From Terrimicrobium sacchariphilum (GTDB lineage: Bacteria > Verrucomicrobiota > Verrucomicrobiia > Chthoniobacterales > Terrimicrobiaceae): a stretch of 64,000 bases of DNA. A program made the position numbers and the translations under genes. Position 1 is the stretch's first letter, and each line of letters opens with the position of its first letter. The stretch is from contig NZ_BDCO01000002.1 in NCBI RefSeq assembly GCF_001613545.1, forward strand, positions 2,976,001 to 3,040,000, read 5' to 3'. A model generated the notes under the pieces. The model was not told the DNA's origin, did not search any database, and was given only the letters and a program-made list of their open reading frames with translations. This document shows positions 7,117 to 15,860 of the stretch, in pieces.

Positions 7117-8307
7117 CTAGTATTTGGCGACGCTCGGGTCGACGCGGTCGGCCCAGGCGAGGATGCCGCCTTCCACATTGGCGAGCTTGCCAAAGCCTGC
7201 CTTCTGGAGCTGGCGGAGTGCCTTGGCGCTACGCACACCGCTCTTGCAGTGGATGACGATCTCATCGGCGCTGTCGAGTTCGCTCATGCGGGAGGTGAGC
7301 TCGCCCAGCGGGATGAGCTTCGCGCCCGGGATGCGGGCGATGTCCCACTCGAAGGGCTCGCGCACGTCGAGGAGGACGAATTTCTCCTTCGCGTCGAGGC
7401 GCTTCTTCAGGTCCTCCACCGTGATCTCCGGCACCGGCGGCTCGGCGTCTTCCTCGGCCTGAGCCTGGGGAATACCGCAGAACTGATCGTAGTCGATCGG
7501 CGCGGTGATGGTCGGACTGGCGCTGCACACGGGGCACTTCGGATCCTTGCGAATCTTGAACTCGCGGAACTTCATCTTCAGCGCGTCGAAATGGATGAGG
7601 CGACCGATGAGCGCCTCGCCGATGCCGACGATGAGCTTCACGGCCTCAATGGCCTGGATCACGCCGACGACGCCCGGGAGGACGCCCAGCACGCCACCCT
7701 CGGCGCAGCTCGGGACCATGCCCGGTGGCGGCGGCTCGGGGTACAGGCAGCGGTAGCAGGGACCGCCGAGATGCGGGGCAAACACGGTGGCCTGCCCGTC
7801 AAAGCGGAAGATCGAGCCGTAGATATTCGGCTTCTTCAGGAAGACGCTGACGTCGTTGGAAAGATAGCGCGTGGGGAAATTATCCGTGCCGTCGATGACG
7901 ATGTCGTACTGCTCGACAATCTCCATCGCGTTCTCAGCGCGAAACATCACGTCATGCAGGACGACGTTGACGTTGGGGTTGATGTCTTTGATGCGGTCGC
8001 GGGCGCTGTTCAGCTTCTTGCGGCCCACATCCTTGGTGCCGTGGAGCACCTGGCGCTGGAGATTCGAGTAGTCGACAACGTCGAAATCGATCAGCCCGAG
8101 CGTGCCGACGCCGGCCGCAGCGAGATAAAGCGCGATGGGAGAGCCGAGCCCGCCCGTGCCGATGCACAGGACGCGGGCGGCCTTGAGCTTCCGTTGACCC
8201 TCCAGCGTCACCTCCGGCATGATGAGATGCCGCGAGTAACGGGCGATTTCATCATTGCTGAACTCGATGTCTTCGAGTCGAGCGGGATCGAGGATGCTCT
8301 TGGTCAT
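7117..8307 (-). CDS. moeZ: E1-like sulfur-carrier adenylyltransferase fused to rhodanese (MoeZ/MoeBR type)
   Basis: 396 residues. The N-terminal ThiF/MoeB domain has the ATP-binding GTGGLGS (50-56), IDFDVVDYSNLQRQ (substrate/Mg site), and the structural zinc Cys pairs C184/C187 and C258/C261. C201 in SCAEGGVLGVLPG matches the conserved Cys of MOCS3/Uba4. The C-terminal 100 residues form a rhodanese domain (LLDVREPFEW) with active-site loop CKSGVRS, catalytic C354. Such fusions adenylate the C-terminus of small sulfur carriers (MoaD, ThiS, CysO) and then thiolate it from the rhodanese persulfide, feeding molybdopterin, thiamine or cysteine synthesis. No carrier gene is adjacent, so the pathway is open. 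Start at ATG 8307; a longer frame exists but has no family support. Confidence 0.9.
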   Translation of the reverse strand: MTKSILDPARLEDIEFSNDEIARYSRHLIMPEVTLEGQRKLKAARVLCIGTGGLGSPIALYLAAAGVGTLGLIDFDVVDYSNLQRQVLHGTKDVGRKKLNSARDRIKDINPNVNVVLHDVMFRAENAMEIVEQYDIVIDGTDNFPTRYLSNDVSVFLKKPNIYGSIFRFDGQATVFAPHLGGPCYRCLYPEPPPPGMVPSCAEGGVLGVLPGVVGVIQAIEAVKLIVGIGEALIGRLIHFDALKMKFREFKIRKDPKCPVCSASPTITAPIDYDQFCGIPQAQAEEDAEPPVPEITVEDLKKRLDAKEKFVLLDVREPFEWDIARIPGAKLIPLGELTSRMSELDSADEIVIHCKSGVRSAKALRQLQKAGFGKLANVEGGILAWADRVDPSVAKY

Positions 8308-8400
8308 GGTAAGTTCGATTAATGTTGAACCAGCCACGTTAGCGAAGAGAGACCGGATTGCAAGACGCTGGAATATTTGACGACCACTCTTGTGCAGGAT

Positions 8401-8868
8401 ATGTCCTCCTGCCTCGCACACGGGATGAAAGCCACCCTATCCAGCATTTTCGCCGTTTTCAGTCTGGGAATCGTCTATTTCCTGGCGGCCATCCCGACCG
8501 GCGTCGCGCTCAAGCTCCACCCCGCCACTGCGGCCGTTGCCGCGTGGGCCGGATACACCGCCATTGCCGCCGCCATGCTCCTGATCGGCACCCCGGCTCG
8601 CGAGTGGCTGCAGAGGAAGTTCAAAATCTCGCTGGAACCGAATCCGCAGAAGGTCTTCTGGCGGGTCTGGGGCCGGTTCGGCATTCAGGGTTTGGGCTTG
8701 CTCGCTCCGGTCACCACTGGTCCGTACATCGCCGCCCTCATCGCTCTCGCCCTCGGGACCCAACCTCGAAAAGTGATTATCTGGATCGCCGTGGGAGCCA
8801 TTCCGTGGTGCATCCTTTTTGCCATCCTCAGCGCGGCGGGAATCCAATTTCTCCCCAAGCCCGAGTAG
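8401..8868 (+). CDS. Small multi-drug export-like membrane protein
   Basis: About 155 residues with three to four hydrophobic segments (IFAVFSLGIVYFLAAIPTG; the AAVAAWAGYTAIAAAMLLIG segment; VIIWIAVGAIPWCILFAIL). The block GRFGIQGLGLLAPVTTGPY followed by a small-residue helix and RKVIIWIAVGA resembles the COG2426 'small multi-drug export' family, which has no well-established transport substrate. Starts at ATG 8401 and ATG 8425 are both possible; a TTG 24 nt further upstream is less likely. The gene is divergent from the MoeZ-like gene (93 bp) and 94 bp upstream of dnaX on the same strand. Function is tentative. Confidence 0.55.
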   Translation: MSSCLAHGMKATLSSIFAVFSLGIVYFLAAIPTGVALKLHPATAAVAAWAGYTAIAAAMLLIGTPAREWLQRKFKISLEPNPQKVFWRVWGRFGIQGLGLLAPVTTGPYIAALIALALGTQPRKVIIWIAVGAIPWCILFAILSAAGIQFLPKPE

Positions 8869-8962
8869 TCCGAGAGAGAGAACACGAGGAGCCGGGGAGG
8901 AAATTCGCCCCGGATGGAAAAAAGGCTTCGTTTCCCCCGGTCGTCCCACGTAGTTTTCCGGC

Positions 8963-10732
8963 GTGAGTTACCGTGTATTCGCCCGGAAGTACCGCCCCCA
9001 GACGTTCGACGAGGTGGTGGGGCAGGAACACATCACCCGTACCCTGCAGAATGCCATTTCGTCGGGACGGGTCGCTCAGGCGTACCTTTTTGTCGGTCCC
9101 CGAGGCATCGGCAAGACCTCGACCGCACGCATTCTGGCCAAGGCGCTGAACTGCGTGAACGGCCCGACAGCCACGCCTTGCGGCGTGTGCGATGCCTGCA
9201 AGGAAATCGCGGAAGGGCGCAGCCTCGACGTGCTCGAGATCGACGGAGCCAGCAACAACGGCGTGGAGAACATCCGCGAACTGCGCGACAACGCCGCCTA
9301 CGCCCCCGCGCGTGGACCGTTCAAGGTCTATCTCATCGACGAGGTGCACATGCTCAGCGCCGGTGCGTTCAACGCCTTGCTGAAAACGCTCGAGGAGCCG
9401 CCCGAGCATGTGAAGTTCATTTTCGCCACGACCGAGGCCCAAAAGGTTCCAGCCACAATCACGAGCCGCTGCCAGCGTTTTGACCTGCGCCGCATCCCGA
9501 CGGAATCGATCTCGGCGCATCTCCAGGACATCGCCCGCAAGGAAAACATCACGATGGAGCCGGCCGCCGCCGATGCGATCGCCCGCGCGGCCGAGGGTGG
9601 ATTGCGCGACGCCGAGAGCATGCTCGACCAGTCGGTCGCTTTCTGCGGGGACAATATCTCCGCCACCGATGTGATGGCCGTCTTTGGCTTCACGCCGCGC
9701 GAGGTGATTCATTCCCTGCTGGAGAACGTCCTTTCTCGCGACGCAGCCGCCGCGCTGGCAGTCATCGCCGGGCAGGCCGAGGCGGGACGCGATCTTTCCC
9801 GGCTCCTCGCCGACCTGATTTCGCTCATCCGCGACGAACTCGTGGCCGGAGTCGCCGGAGCCTCCTCCGCGCCGCGCGAGAAGCTCCTGCTGCTACTCGA
9901 TCTCTTCGCGGAAACCGAAGCCCGCATGCGCTGGGCGACGGACAAGAAGCTCCAGTTTGACGTTGCCACGATCAAGGCCGTCCACATTCTTGATCAGGCC
10001 AGCCTCGATGATGTGCTGACCACCCTTTCCGCGTTGAGTCGCGGCGAGGCACTGCCGTCCGCTCCGGCGCGGCCCGCCCCCTCAGCAACTCCAGTGCGCC
10101 CGGCTCCCGTGGTACAGGCTCCCACCGTTTCAACAAAACCGGAACCCGCTCCGGTGCCAGCCCCGATTCCCGCGCCCATCTCAGTCCCTGCTCCGACCCC
10201 GATTGCTTCGGCTCCGCCGATCCCCCCTGCCCCGCCGGCTCCGGCCCCCGAGCCACTTCTGACCAAGGCCGAGGAGCGGGAGGAAAAATCCATCGATGCC
10301 TCCATCGCCTGGGAAAACGTAGCTCGCACCTACGAGACATCGATCAAGTTCCGATGGCTGACGAAGGGCGTCTTTGCGCTCATCGAGGGAGATTCGGTCC
10401 TCGTGCAACTCCCGCCGTCGGAAGCGAAGGAACTGGCGTCCTTCCTCGGCGAAATGGGCCGCAAGGATGCCGAAGGAAAGCTTTCCACCGCCCTGAATCG
10501 CAAGCTGACCTTGCGCCTGGAAATCGGCGAGCATCTCACCGTGGTCGAGGAAATCCCGGAGCCTGAGCCCGAACCCGCGTCCGTACCGGAGGCCAAGGCT
10601 CCCGAGCCCGAACCCGCTGCAACGGCTCCACAAGCCCCGGCAGTCGATCCGATGGACGACTTTAAGAACGACCCTCTCATCAAGAAAGCCCTGGAGATTT
10701 TCCGGGGCGAAATCCAGACAGCGACAAAATGA
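8963..10732 (+). CDS. dnaX: DNA polymerase III subunit gamma/tau
   Basis: 589 residues, GTG start (MSYRVFARKYRPQTFDEVVGQ, the family opening). Clamp-loader ATPase: Walker A GPRGIGKT (45-52), zinc module with Cys 64, 73, 76 and 79, Walker B/DEVH at 126-129, sensor 1 in FATTEAQKVPATITSRCQRF. Domain III follows to about residue 365. A Pro/Ala-rich linker (roughly 370-430, many PAP and PIP repeats) joins a C-terminal tau-like domain with an acidic EPEPEP segment and a final DPLIKKALEIFRGEI. I looked for a heptanucleotide slippery site that would yield a short gamma form and saw none. ATGA overlap with ybaB shows translational coupling, the common dnaX-ybaB arrangement. Confidence 0.95.
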   Translation: MSYRVFARKYRPQTFDEVVGQEHITRTLQNAISSGRVAQAYLFVGPRGIGKTSTARILAKALNCVNGPTATPCGVCDACKEIAEGRSLDVLEIDGASNNGVENIRELRDNAAYAPARGPFKVYLIDEVHMLSAGAFNALLKTLEEPPEHVKFIFATTEAQKVPATITSRCQRFDLRRIPTESISAHLQDIARKENITMEPAAADAIARAAEGGLRDAESMLDQSVAFCGDNISATDVMAVFGFTPREVIHSLLENVLSRDAAAALAVIAGQAEAGRDLSRLLADLISLIRDELVAGVAGASSAPREKLLLLLDLFAETEARMRWATDKKLQFDVATIKAVHILDQASLDDVLTTLSALSRGEALPSAPARPAPSATPVRPAPVVQAPTVSTKPEPAPVPAPIPAPISVPAPTPIASAPPIPPAPPAPAPEPLLTKAEEREEKSIDASIAWENVARTYETSIKFRWLTKGVFALIEGDSVLVQLPPSEAKELASFLGEMGRKDAEGKLSTALNRKLTLRLEIGEHLTVVEEIPEPEPEPASVPEAKAPEPEPAATAPQAPAVDPMDDFKNDPLIKKALEIFRGEIQTATK

Positions 10733-11040
10733 ACATTCAGAAAATGATGCAACAGGCCCAGCGCATGCAGGCCAAGATTGCCGAAGCCCAATCCTCCCTC
10801 GCCGACAAAACCGTGGAAGCCTCCGCTGGCGGCGGCAAAGTCACCGTGACCGCCAATGGCACGGGCGACGTGCTTTCCATCACGATCGACCCGTCGATCG
10901 TCGATCCGCAGGACGTCGAGTTTCTCCAGGAGCTCGTCCTGGCGGGCGTCAAGCAGGCCATCGAGGATTCCCGCAAGCTCGCTGAAAGCGAAATGAAGAA
11001 AGCCACGGGCGGCCTGAACATCCCGGGAATGCCCTTCTAA
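10729..11040 (+). CDS. ybaB: YbaB/EbfC family nucleoid-associated protein
   Basis: 103 residues. The N-terminal helix [21 protein letters not shown], the central beta-hairpin ([29 protein letters not shown]) and the C-terminal helix ending in [14 protein letters not shown] are typical of YbaB/EbfC. These dimers bind DNA with little sequence preference and affect nucleoid structure. The start codon overlaps the dnaX stop (ATGA). recR, which often follows ybaB, is not present here; dcd follows instead after 11 bp. Confidence 0.93.
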   Translation: MNIQKMMQQAQRMQAKIAEAQSSLADKTVEASAGGGKVTVTANGTGDVLSITIDPSIVDPQDVEFLQELVLAGVKQAIEDSRKLAESEMKKATGGLNIPGMPF

Positions 11041-11051
11041 GGAACGAGAGT

Positions 11052-11621
11052 ATGAGCGTTTGTTCGGATAAGTGGATTCGCCAGATGGCGAAAGAACGCG
11101 GAATGATCGAGCCCTTTGTGGACGGTCAGGTCAAAGCCGCCGAGGACGGTTCCCGTCTCATCAGCTATGGCCTCTCGAGCTACGGCTACGATCTGCGAGT
11201 CTCCAATGAGTTCAAGGTGTTCACCAACATCTTCAACACCGTGGTCGACCCGAAGAATTTCGACCCAAAGTCTTTCGTCGACATCGAGACCGACGTTTGC
11301 ATCGTCCCACCGAACTCCTTCGCCCTCGCCCGCAGCGTCGAGTATTTCCGCATTCCGCGCGAAGCGCTCACCATCTGCGTCGGCAAGAGCACGTACGCCC
11401 GTTGCGGCATCATCGTCAATGTGACGCCTTTTGAGCCCGAGTGGGAAGGTCACGTGACGCTGGAGATTTCCAACACGACTCCCCTGCCCGCCAAGATCTA
11501 CGCCAACGAAGGCCTCGCCCAGGTCGTTTTCTATCTCGCCAACGATGTTTGCGAGACCAGCTACGCGGACCGTGGCGGCAAGTACATGGGCCAGCGCGGA
11601 ATCACCGTTCCCCGGATATGA
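11052..11621 (+). CDS. dcd: dCTP deaminase
   Basis: 189 residues, close to the E. coli length. Converts dCTP to dUTP for dTMP synthesis. The catalytic region is [32 protein letters not shown] broken as GKSTYARCG (phosphate contacts) and TPFEPEWEG (the Glu that activates water), then [20 protein letters not shown] and the C-terminal [13 protein letters not shown] lid that closes on the triphosphate. Nothing suggests the bifunctional dCTP deaminase/dUTPase form. It overlaps crcB by 4 nt (ATGA) and follows ybaB by 11 bp, so dnaX-ybaB-dcd-crcB looks like one operon. Confidence 0.95.
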   Translation: MSVCSDKWIRQMAKERGMIEPFVDGQVKAAEDGSRLISYGLSSYGYDLRVSNEFKVFTNIFNTVVDPKNFDPKSFVDIETDVCIVPPNSFALARSVEYFRIPREALTICVGKSTYARCGIIVNVTPFEPEWEGHVTLEISNTTPLPAKIYANEGLAQVVFYLANDVCETSYADRGGKYMGQRGITVPRI

Positions 11622-12013
11622 AGATCTACGCTGCCGTGATGCTGGGAGGAGCGATCGGCAGCCTGTCCCGATTCCTGCTGGCGAGCTGGATCGATGGAGT
11701 ATCCGGTGCATTGTTCCCTTGGGGAACCGTCATCGTCAACATCATCGGGTGTTTCGTCATCGGGCTCTTCAGCGGGTTGATCCTGCCTGAGGGGCCTTGG
11801 AATGCGTCACCGGCGTTGCGGTCATTTGCCATCATTGGGGTTCTGGGTGGTTTCACCACCTTTTCCTCATTCAGCCTCCAGTCTGTGGCCCTATTCCGAC
11901 AGGGACATCATTGGCTGGCTCTCGGAAACGTGTCCCTTTCCCTGGCAGCCTGCCTCTTGGCGACGGCTGCGGGTTTCGCCTTCGCCCTGTATATCGACAA
12001 GCACGTGTCCTAG
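11618..12013 (+). CDS. crcB: Fluoride ion exporter CrcB/Fluc
   Basis: 131 residues with four hydrophobic helices. Family motifs are visible: [12 protein letters not shown] in TM1, [17 protein letters not shown] in TM2 (the conserved Asn of the pore) and [10 protein letters not shown] in TM3 (the Phe-box and sodium-site region). Fluc proteins are dual-topology dimers that leak fluoride out of the cytoplasm. The ATG overlaps the dcd stop; there is no separate leader, so no fluoride riboswitch directly controls it. Its TAG stop lies in the palindrome CCTAGG that also supplies the stop of the convergent ubiA-like gene. Confidence 0.93.
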   Translation: MKIYAAVMLGGAIGSLSRFLLASWIDGVSGALFPWGTVIVNIIGCFVIGLFSGLILPEGPWNASPALRSFAIIGVLGGFTTFSSFSLQSVALFRQGHHWLALGNVSLSLAACLLATAAGFAFALYIDKHVS

Positions 12014-12846
12014 GAGATCAGTCGATCAGCCAGGGTTCCCAGCACAAACAGAGCGCCCACTATGGCATTGGCCTGAAAAAAGGCCTGATTGATCGCGTCC
12101 ACGCTGCCCTTTCTGGCCAGAATGTGTTCATAAGCCATCGGGATGAGAATCAACCCGGTCGCGGCAAAATAGACCACGCCGAGGTGAGCCGCCCAACCGA
12201 AGGCAACCAGGCCAAACCACGCGACGAGATGCAGCAGGACGGCGAGCCGCAACGCACCTGGAATTCCGAGTAGCGTCACCATGGAGCGAAGCCCCTCGCG
12301 CCGATCGACCTCGTAGTCCTGCGTGGCATAGATCGTATCAAAGCCCGCCGTCCACACGCATACCGCGACGGCAAGAATGATGGGAGCGAGGGCAAACGAT
12401 CCCGTCACCGCCAACCACGCACCCACCGGGGCAATGGCCAAGGCGAGACCCAGCACGAACTGAGCGAAATGGGTAAACCGCTTGGCGTAAGAATATCCCA
12501 AGATCACCGCCAGCGCCGCCGGCGAAAGGGCAAGGCAGAGCGGATTTAAAAACGCCGTCACTCCGATGAACGCAAGCGAGGAGACCGCGCATGTCGCAAT
12601 CGCCACGCCCTTGGGAACGAGTCGATGACGTCCCACCGTGCGCGGATTGCGTTTATCGATCTCCCAATCCGCGATGCGATTGAACGTCATGGCCGCCGTA
12701 CGTGCGAAAACCATGGCGAGAAGAATACAGACCATCACTCGCAGCGAGGGAAAGCCATCCGCGGCAACTACCATCGCGCCGACCGCGAAGGGAAGTGCGA
12801 AAATCGTGTGGGAGAAACGGATGAATCGAAGCAGATTCGATATCAT
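12010..12846 (-). CDS. UbiA family prenyltransferase
   Basis: 278 residues, about eight or nine transmembrane helices. Both aspartate-rich motifs that hold the Mg-pyrophosphate are present: NRIADWEIDKRNPRT (NxxxD type) and YATQDYEVDRREGL (DxxxD). The family joins a polyprenyl chain to an aromatic ring; by length and motif style this could be 4-hydroxybenzoate prenyltransferase (UbiA) or MqnP of the futalosine menaquinone route, which is the more likely quinone pathway in this group. No quinone genes are adjacent to decide. It overlaps its upstream neighbour by 4 nt and shares stop-codon bases with crcB. Confidence 0.88.
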   Translation of the reverse strand: MISNLLRFIRFSHTIFALPFAVGAMVVAADGFPSLRVMVCILLAMVFARTAAMTFNRIADWEIDKRNPRTVGRHRLVPKGVAIATCAVSSLAFIGVTAFLNPLCLALSPAALAVILGYSYAKRFTHFAQFVLGLALAIAPVGAWLAVTGSFALAPIILAVAVCVWTAGFDTIYATQDYEVDRREGLRSMVTLLGIPGALRLAVLLHLVAWFGLVAFGWAAHLGVVYFAATGLILIPMAYEHILARKGSVDAINQAFFQANAIVGALFVLGTLADRLIS

Positions 12847-13373
12847 CGACGTGGCCGAGCACTATCCTCGAACAACTCGACCAGACCGTCGTCGATGCGC
12901 AAATCGACCAGCCTCCACTCGCCCTGCGTCTTGTAAAAATAGAATCGCCAGCGCAGGGGCAGATCGGAGTTTAAGGAAATACATGTACGGCGCATGAGAA
13001 CGGTTCCCACCTCGCGCTCGTCGACCACCTCGTATCCCGAGATCGGTCCGTAGCCATCGATGGCCTCCTTGGTCTTTGCCTTTAGCCCGTCGACATCCTT
13101 TTGCCTCTCGGCAATGATCGTGTTGCGGACCAGCGCGTCATAGGCGGCATCGACCTGATCGGCCTTGAGGGCCAGGAAGAAGGCGTTGAGGATATCATCC
13201 GGGGAAAACACCTTTCCCGAGGGAGCAGCCTGCTGCGTGGGAGTCGGCGCAGGGGTATTGACGACAGTCGGTTCCTTTGCACCGGGCGCAAAGATCATGC
13301 TGCTGCGCTGATTGGTCTGCTGACCAAAAGCCGACGCAGCCGCCACCACCAGAAACAAAAGCGGGTACCTCAT
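12843..13373 (-). CDS. Secreted protein of unknown function
   Basis: 176 residues. A clear signal peptide (MRYPLLFLVVAAASAFGQQ, cleavage probably after AFG) is followed by a Pro/Thr/Ala linker and a globular domain from about residue 55. That domain (DDILNAFFLALKADQVDAAY ... WRFYFYKTQGEWRLVDLRIDDGL) has the helix-plus-strand pattern and the WRLVDLRID ending of NTF2-like or DUF4019-type modules, so a small ligand-binding periplasmic role is possible but unproven. It ends inside the start of the UbiA gene (4-nt overlap) and starts 11 bp after the LacI-type regulator, so the three may be co-transcribed. Confidence 0.75.
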   Translation of the reverse strand: MRYPLLFLVVAAASAFGQQTNQRSSMIFAPGAKEPTVVNTPAPTPTQQAAPSGKVFSPDDILNAFFLALKADQVDAAYDALVRNTIIAERQKDVDGLKAKTKEAIDGYGPISGYEVVDEREVGTVLMRRTCISLNSDLPLRWRFYFYKTQGEWRLVDLRIDDGLVELFEDSARPRR

Positions 13374-13384
13374 ACTGACTGCCT

Positions 13385-14506
13385 CTAGCGACGACCCAGC
13401 TCCGACATGTCCGGTCCATCACCGATGGCACGGAGAGTCGACCCACTCACCCACTCACCCGGGATGAGGATCTTGCGAGGCTGACGAGGAAGACCGAGTT
13501 CATTGCGGCTAAGAGCACCGATGAGATGATCGACCGCCGAGGCGCCGATCTCATCGTGCTTCTCATTAATGCCGCTCCACTCGGAGACGTCAGCGACGAG
13601 ATTCAGGTTGGCGAGGCCGATGTCCTTCGGCACGCTCAGCCCGAGTTGCTCCACCCACTCGCGAATGACCGGGTTGATGCAAAGAATCGCCTCCGGCTTC
13701 TCCTGCTCCAGCCATGTGTCAAAAGCCTGGGGACGCCCTTCCTTGAACCGCTCCAGGAATAGAATCGGTATGCGCTGATCCTCGGGCAGCGCTGCCTGCT
13801 CGGAGAGGTAGGCGCCCTGCGCCTGGCCGTTGGCCTCGGCGTCGATGTATCGACTATAGACCAGACCGATGCGACGATAACCGAGCTGCAGCAGATTCTG
13901 GTACGCAAGCCGCATATTGAAGAACAAGTCACGATCGGCGATGGGGAAACGCTGCGGGTAGAACTGTGCGTGCAACCCGTTGAGGCCGGTAGGCTGCCGG
14001 AGGTGGCCGCTGCCAATCAGCGAAACGACACAATGCTCCCACTCTGCGAGCAGATACTGGTGGTTTAGCATGAGGGGAAGAATGATGCCGTAAATGCCCT
14101 GGACCTTGAGAAATTTTGACACGCGCGAAACCTCATCCTCAAAGCTGCTGTTTGCCGTCGAGAGGCTGATCTCCTCCAGCCGGTAACCCATGTCAGCGCA
14201 CCGCTGCCGCGCACCGGCCAGATATCCCCGCAGCCACGGAAACTCATGCCAGGAAGCCACATGCGGATAGTCGTTAAGCCAGCCCATGGCCGCTTGCATC
14301 GACGTCGGCCGACTGGCGCGAGCCTGGGCCTGATACATGGCCACCAGCGGATTGGGACGATAGCCTTCCTGGCGGGCAATCTCCTGGATGCGATCCCTCG
14401 TGGATTTGGGAATCGTGGGGTGATTTCTCAGTGCTCGTGAGACAGTCGCCTTGTGGACGCCTGCCAGTTTAGCAATGTGGTCGAGGGAAATTCTTTGAAG
14501 TTTCAC
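13385..14506 (-). CDS. LacI family transcriptional regulator
   Basis: 373 residues from a GTG start (VKLQRISLDHIAKLAGVHK). The N-terminal helix-turn-helix and hinge helix are standard LacI/GalR: ISLDHIAKLAGVHKATVSRAL, then RDRIQEIARQEGYRPNPLVA. After the hinge is a periplasmic-binding-protein-like effector domain. The QARASRPTSMQAAMGWLNDY segment right after the DNA-binding domain is a style I associate with verrucomicrobial LacI proteins (from memory). The ligand is likely a sugar or similar metabolite but cannot be assigned, and no sugar operon is adjacent. The frame continues upstream to an ATG at 14596, but that would overlap the divergent Nudix gene and precede the conserved domain by 30 residues. 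Confidence 0.9.
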   Translation of the reverse strand: MKLQRISLDHIAKLAGVHKATVSRALRNHPTIPKSTRDRIQEIARQEGYRPNPLVAMYQAQARASRPTSMQAAMGWLNDYPHVASWHEFPWLRGYLAGARQRCADMGYRLEEISLSTANSSFEDEVSRVSKFLKVQGIYGIILPLMLNHQYLLAEWEHCVVSLIGSGHLRQPTGLNGLHAQFYPQRFPIADRDLFFNMRLAYQNLLQLGYRRIGLVYSRYIDAEANGQAQGAYLSEQAALPEDQRIPILFLERFKEGRPQAFDTWLEQEKPEAILCINPVIREWVEQLGLSVPKDIGLANLNLVADVSEWSGINEKHDEIGASAVDHLIGALSRNELGLPRQPRKILIPGEWVSGSTLRAIGDGPDMSELGRR

Positions 14507-14604
14507 AGCGCAACAGTTGCACGGTGGCGTATTTTTTTCCCATGCGCAAGGTTTATCCGGAATCAACTTGGCGAGAATCGTTTGCGCAGGCAGCATTCGC
14601 CGCC

Positions 14605-15213
14605 ATGGCTACTTCTGAAGAGAATGTTTTGGTAGTTCCCCGCAGCCTTTTCGACGAGCTCGGATCGTTCCAGGGACTGCGCCGTCCGGCAGAACCGTAT
14701 CTCGAAAAATTTCTTCTCAAGGAGAACAACTCCTTTCTCGCCCGCTCACTGGCGGAGAATGATCCCTCCTTCAAGCAGATCATTCCCTATTGTGTCTTCA
14801 CGCACGGCGACCGCATCCTCCACTACGTACGAGGCTCGAAGTCTGGTGAAAAGCGACTCGTCGCCAAGGGGTCGATCGGCATCGGCGGCCACATCAACGA
14901 CACCGACGAAAGTCAGGCCAGTTTTGACCAATCCGCGTATCACTACGCAGTGAAGCGCGAGATTTCGGAGGAACTTTCTTTAACCGGAGGATTCACCGAG
15001 CGCACCGTCGCGCTGATCAACGACGACAGCAACGAGGTCGGCGCTGTACATCTCGGCGTCGTTCACATCGTCACGCTGGAAAGCGATCAAGTCAGCGCAG
15101 GAGAAAAGGCCATCGCGGAACTCGGCTTCCTCACCATCGAGCAGCTCCGCGAACGTCGCGATAACCTCGAGACGTGGTCACAGATCGTGGTCGACGCATG
15201 GGATACACTGTAG
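14605..15213 (+). CDS. Nudix-like phosphoesterase (COG4112 type)
   Basis: About 202 residues. The opening ENVLVVPRSLFDELGSFQGL followed by LARSLAENDPSFKQIIPYC and YVRGSKSGEKRLVAKGSIG fits predicted MutT-family phosphoesterases of the COG4112 group. The Nudix box is spread out: GGHIN marks the start, and after an insertion comes AVKREISEEL, so the normal spacing of GX5EX7REUXEEXGU is not kept. Substrate unknown. In-frame starts at 14524 (GTG) and 14542 (ATG) also exist; 14605 is chosen because it begins next to the conserved region and leaves about 100 bp for the divergent LacI promoter. Confidence 0.75.
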   Translation: MATSEENVLVVPRSLFDELGSFQGLRRPAEPYLEKFLLKENNSFLARSLAENDPSFKQIIPYCVFTHGDRILHYVRGSKSGEKRLVAKGSIGIGGHINDTDESQASFDQSAYHYAVKREISEELSLTGGFTERTVALINDDSNEVGAVHLGVVHIVTLESDQVSAGEKAIAELGFLTIEQLRERRDNLETWSQIVVDAWDTL

Positions 15214-15288
15214 TCTTCGCTAAAATTCGTTAAGATATTTTGCGACTTTTGCGGGTGCGGAGGGTTCATCCCCTCAACAGCTAATATT

Positions 15289-15789
15289 ATGAAACGCACC
15301 CTGCTAACTCTCGTTGCCACAGGCGCGCTCGCAGGAGCCGCCATGGTGATCGCAGCCGACAATTCCAGCCAGGACTCACCTCCGCCTCCGCCGAAGCTCG
15401 AAAAAGGAGATCGGCCAGGCGGTCCTGGTGGCCCCGGAGGCAAAGGCCCGCGCGACTTCCGCGGCCATGACGGCGAACGCGGACCCGGTGGGTTTGGCGA
15501 TCGCGAAGGCGGTCCCGGCTTCCGTCTTGCGGGTGCGCTCGACCTGACCAAGGAACAGCGCGAAAAGCTCAAGACCATCCTTGATGGCCAGAAGGACAAG
15601 ATCAAAGCCATCCGCGAGGAAGCCCGCCAGAAGATGGATGCCGTGATGGCCGATGTGGAGTCGCAACTCCGCCCCAGCCTCACCACCGAGCAGCAGAAGG
15701 TTCTCGACGACCTGAAGGCTCTGGAGAAATCCCGCGAGGCCCTGAAGGACCAGAAGCAGGCTCAAAAGCCTGTAAGTAAACCCGAATAA
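15289..15789 (+). CDS. Exported Spy/CpxP-like (LTxxQ) protein with Gly/Pro-rich linker
   Basis: 166 residues. Signal peptide MKRTLLTLVATGALAGAAMVIAA, then a Pro run (PPPPPKLEKG), a Gly/Pro/Arg/Asp-rich stretch (residues 40-75, repeated GPGG and RGPGG) and a helical C-terminal part. The helical part has LTKEQREKLKTIL and LTTEQQKVLDDL, the LTxxQ-type motif of Spy/CpxP periplasmic chaperones and metal-stress sensors. Such proteins bind unfolded proteins or modulate envelope stress signalling. It is monocistronic with an intrinsic terminator about 18 bp after the stop. The low-complexity region is unlike classical Spy and may be a spacer. Confidence 0.7.
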   Translation: MKRTLLTLVATGALAGAAMVIAADNSSQDSPPPPPKLEKGDRPGGPGGPGGKGPRDFRGHDGERGPGGFGDREGGPGFRLAGALDLTKEQREKLKTILDGQKDKIKAIREEARQKMDAVMADVESQLRPSLTTEQQKVLDDLKALEKSREALKDQKQAQKPVSKPE

Positions 15790-15806
15790 GGCTTAAACAT
15801 TAAGAC

Positions 15807-15847
15807 ATCCGGCGTCTGATCATTCAGTGGATCGGCGCCGGATTTTT
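15807..15847 (+). terminator. Intrinsic terminator after the Spy-like gene
   Basis: ATCCGGCG (15807-15814) pairs with CGCCGGAT (15836-15843); inside the loop two GATC sites can extend the structure. The stem is followed by TTTTT (15843-15847). Confidence 0.75.
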
Positions 15848-15860
15848 GTATAGACCGATC

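Noticed and set aside
5154-7256. 700-codon plus-strand frame opposite thrS
   Set aside because: Antisense shadow of thrS; no domain, no ribosome site and biased composition.
8963-10732. Programmed frameshift in dnaX producing gamma
   Set aside because: No A-AAA-AAG-type slippery heptamer with a downstream hairpin seen near the expected position.
11560-11618. Fluoride riboswitch controlling crcB
   Set aside because: crcB starts inside the dcd stop codon, so there is no leader to hold it.
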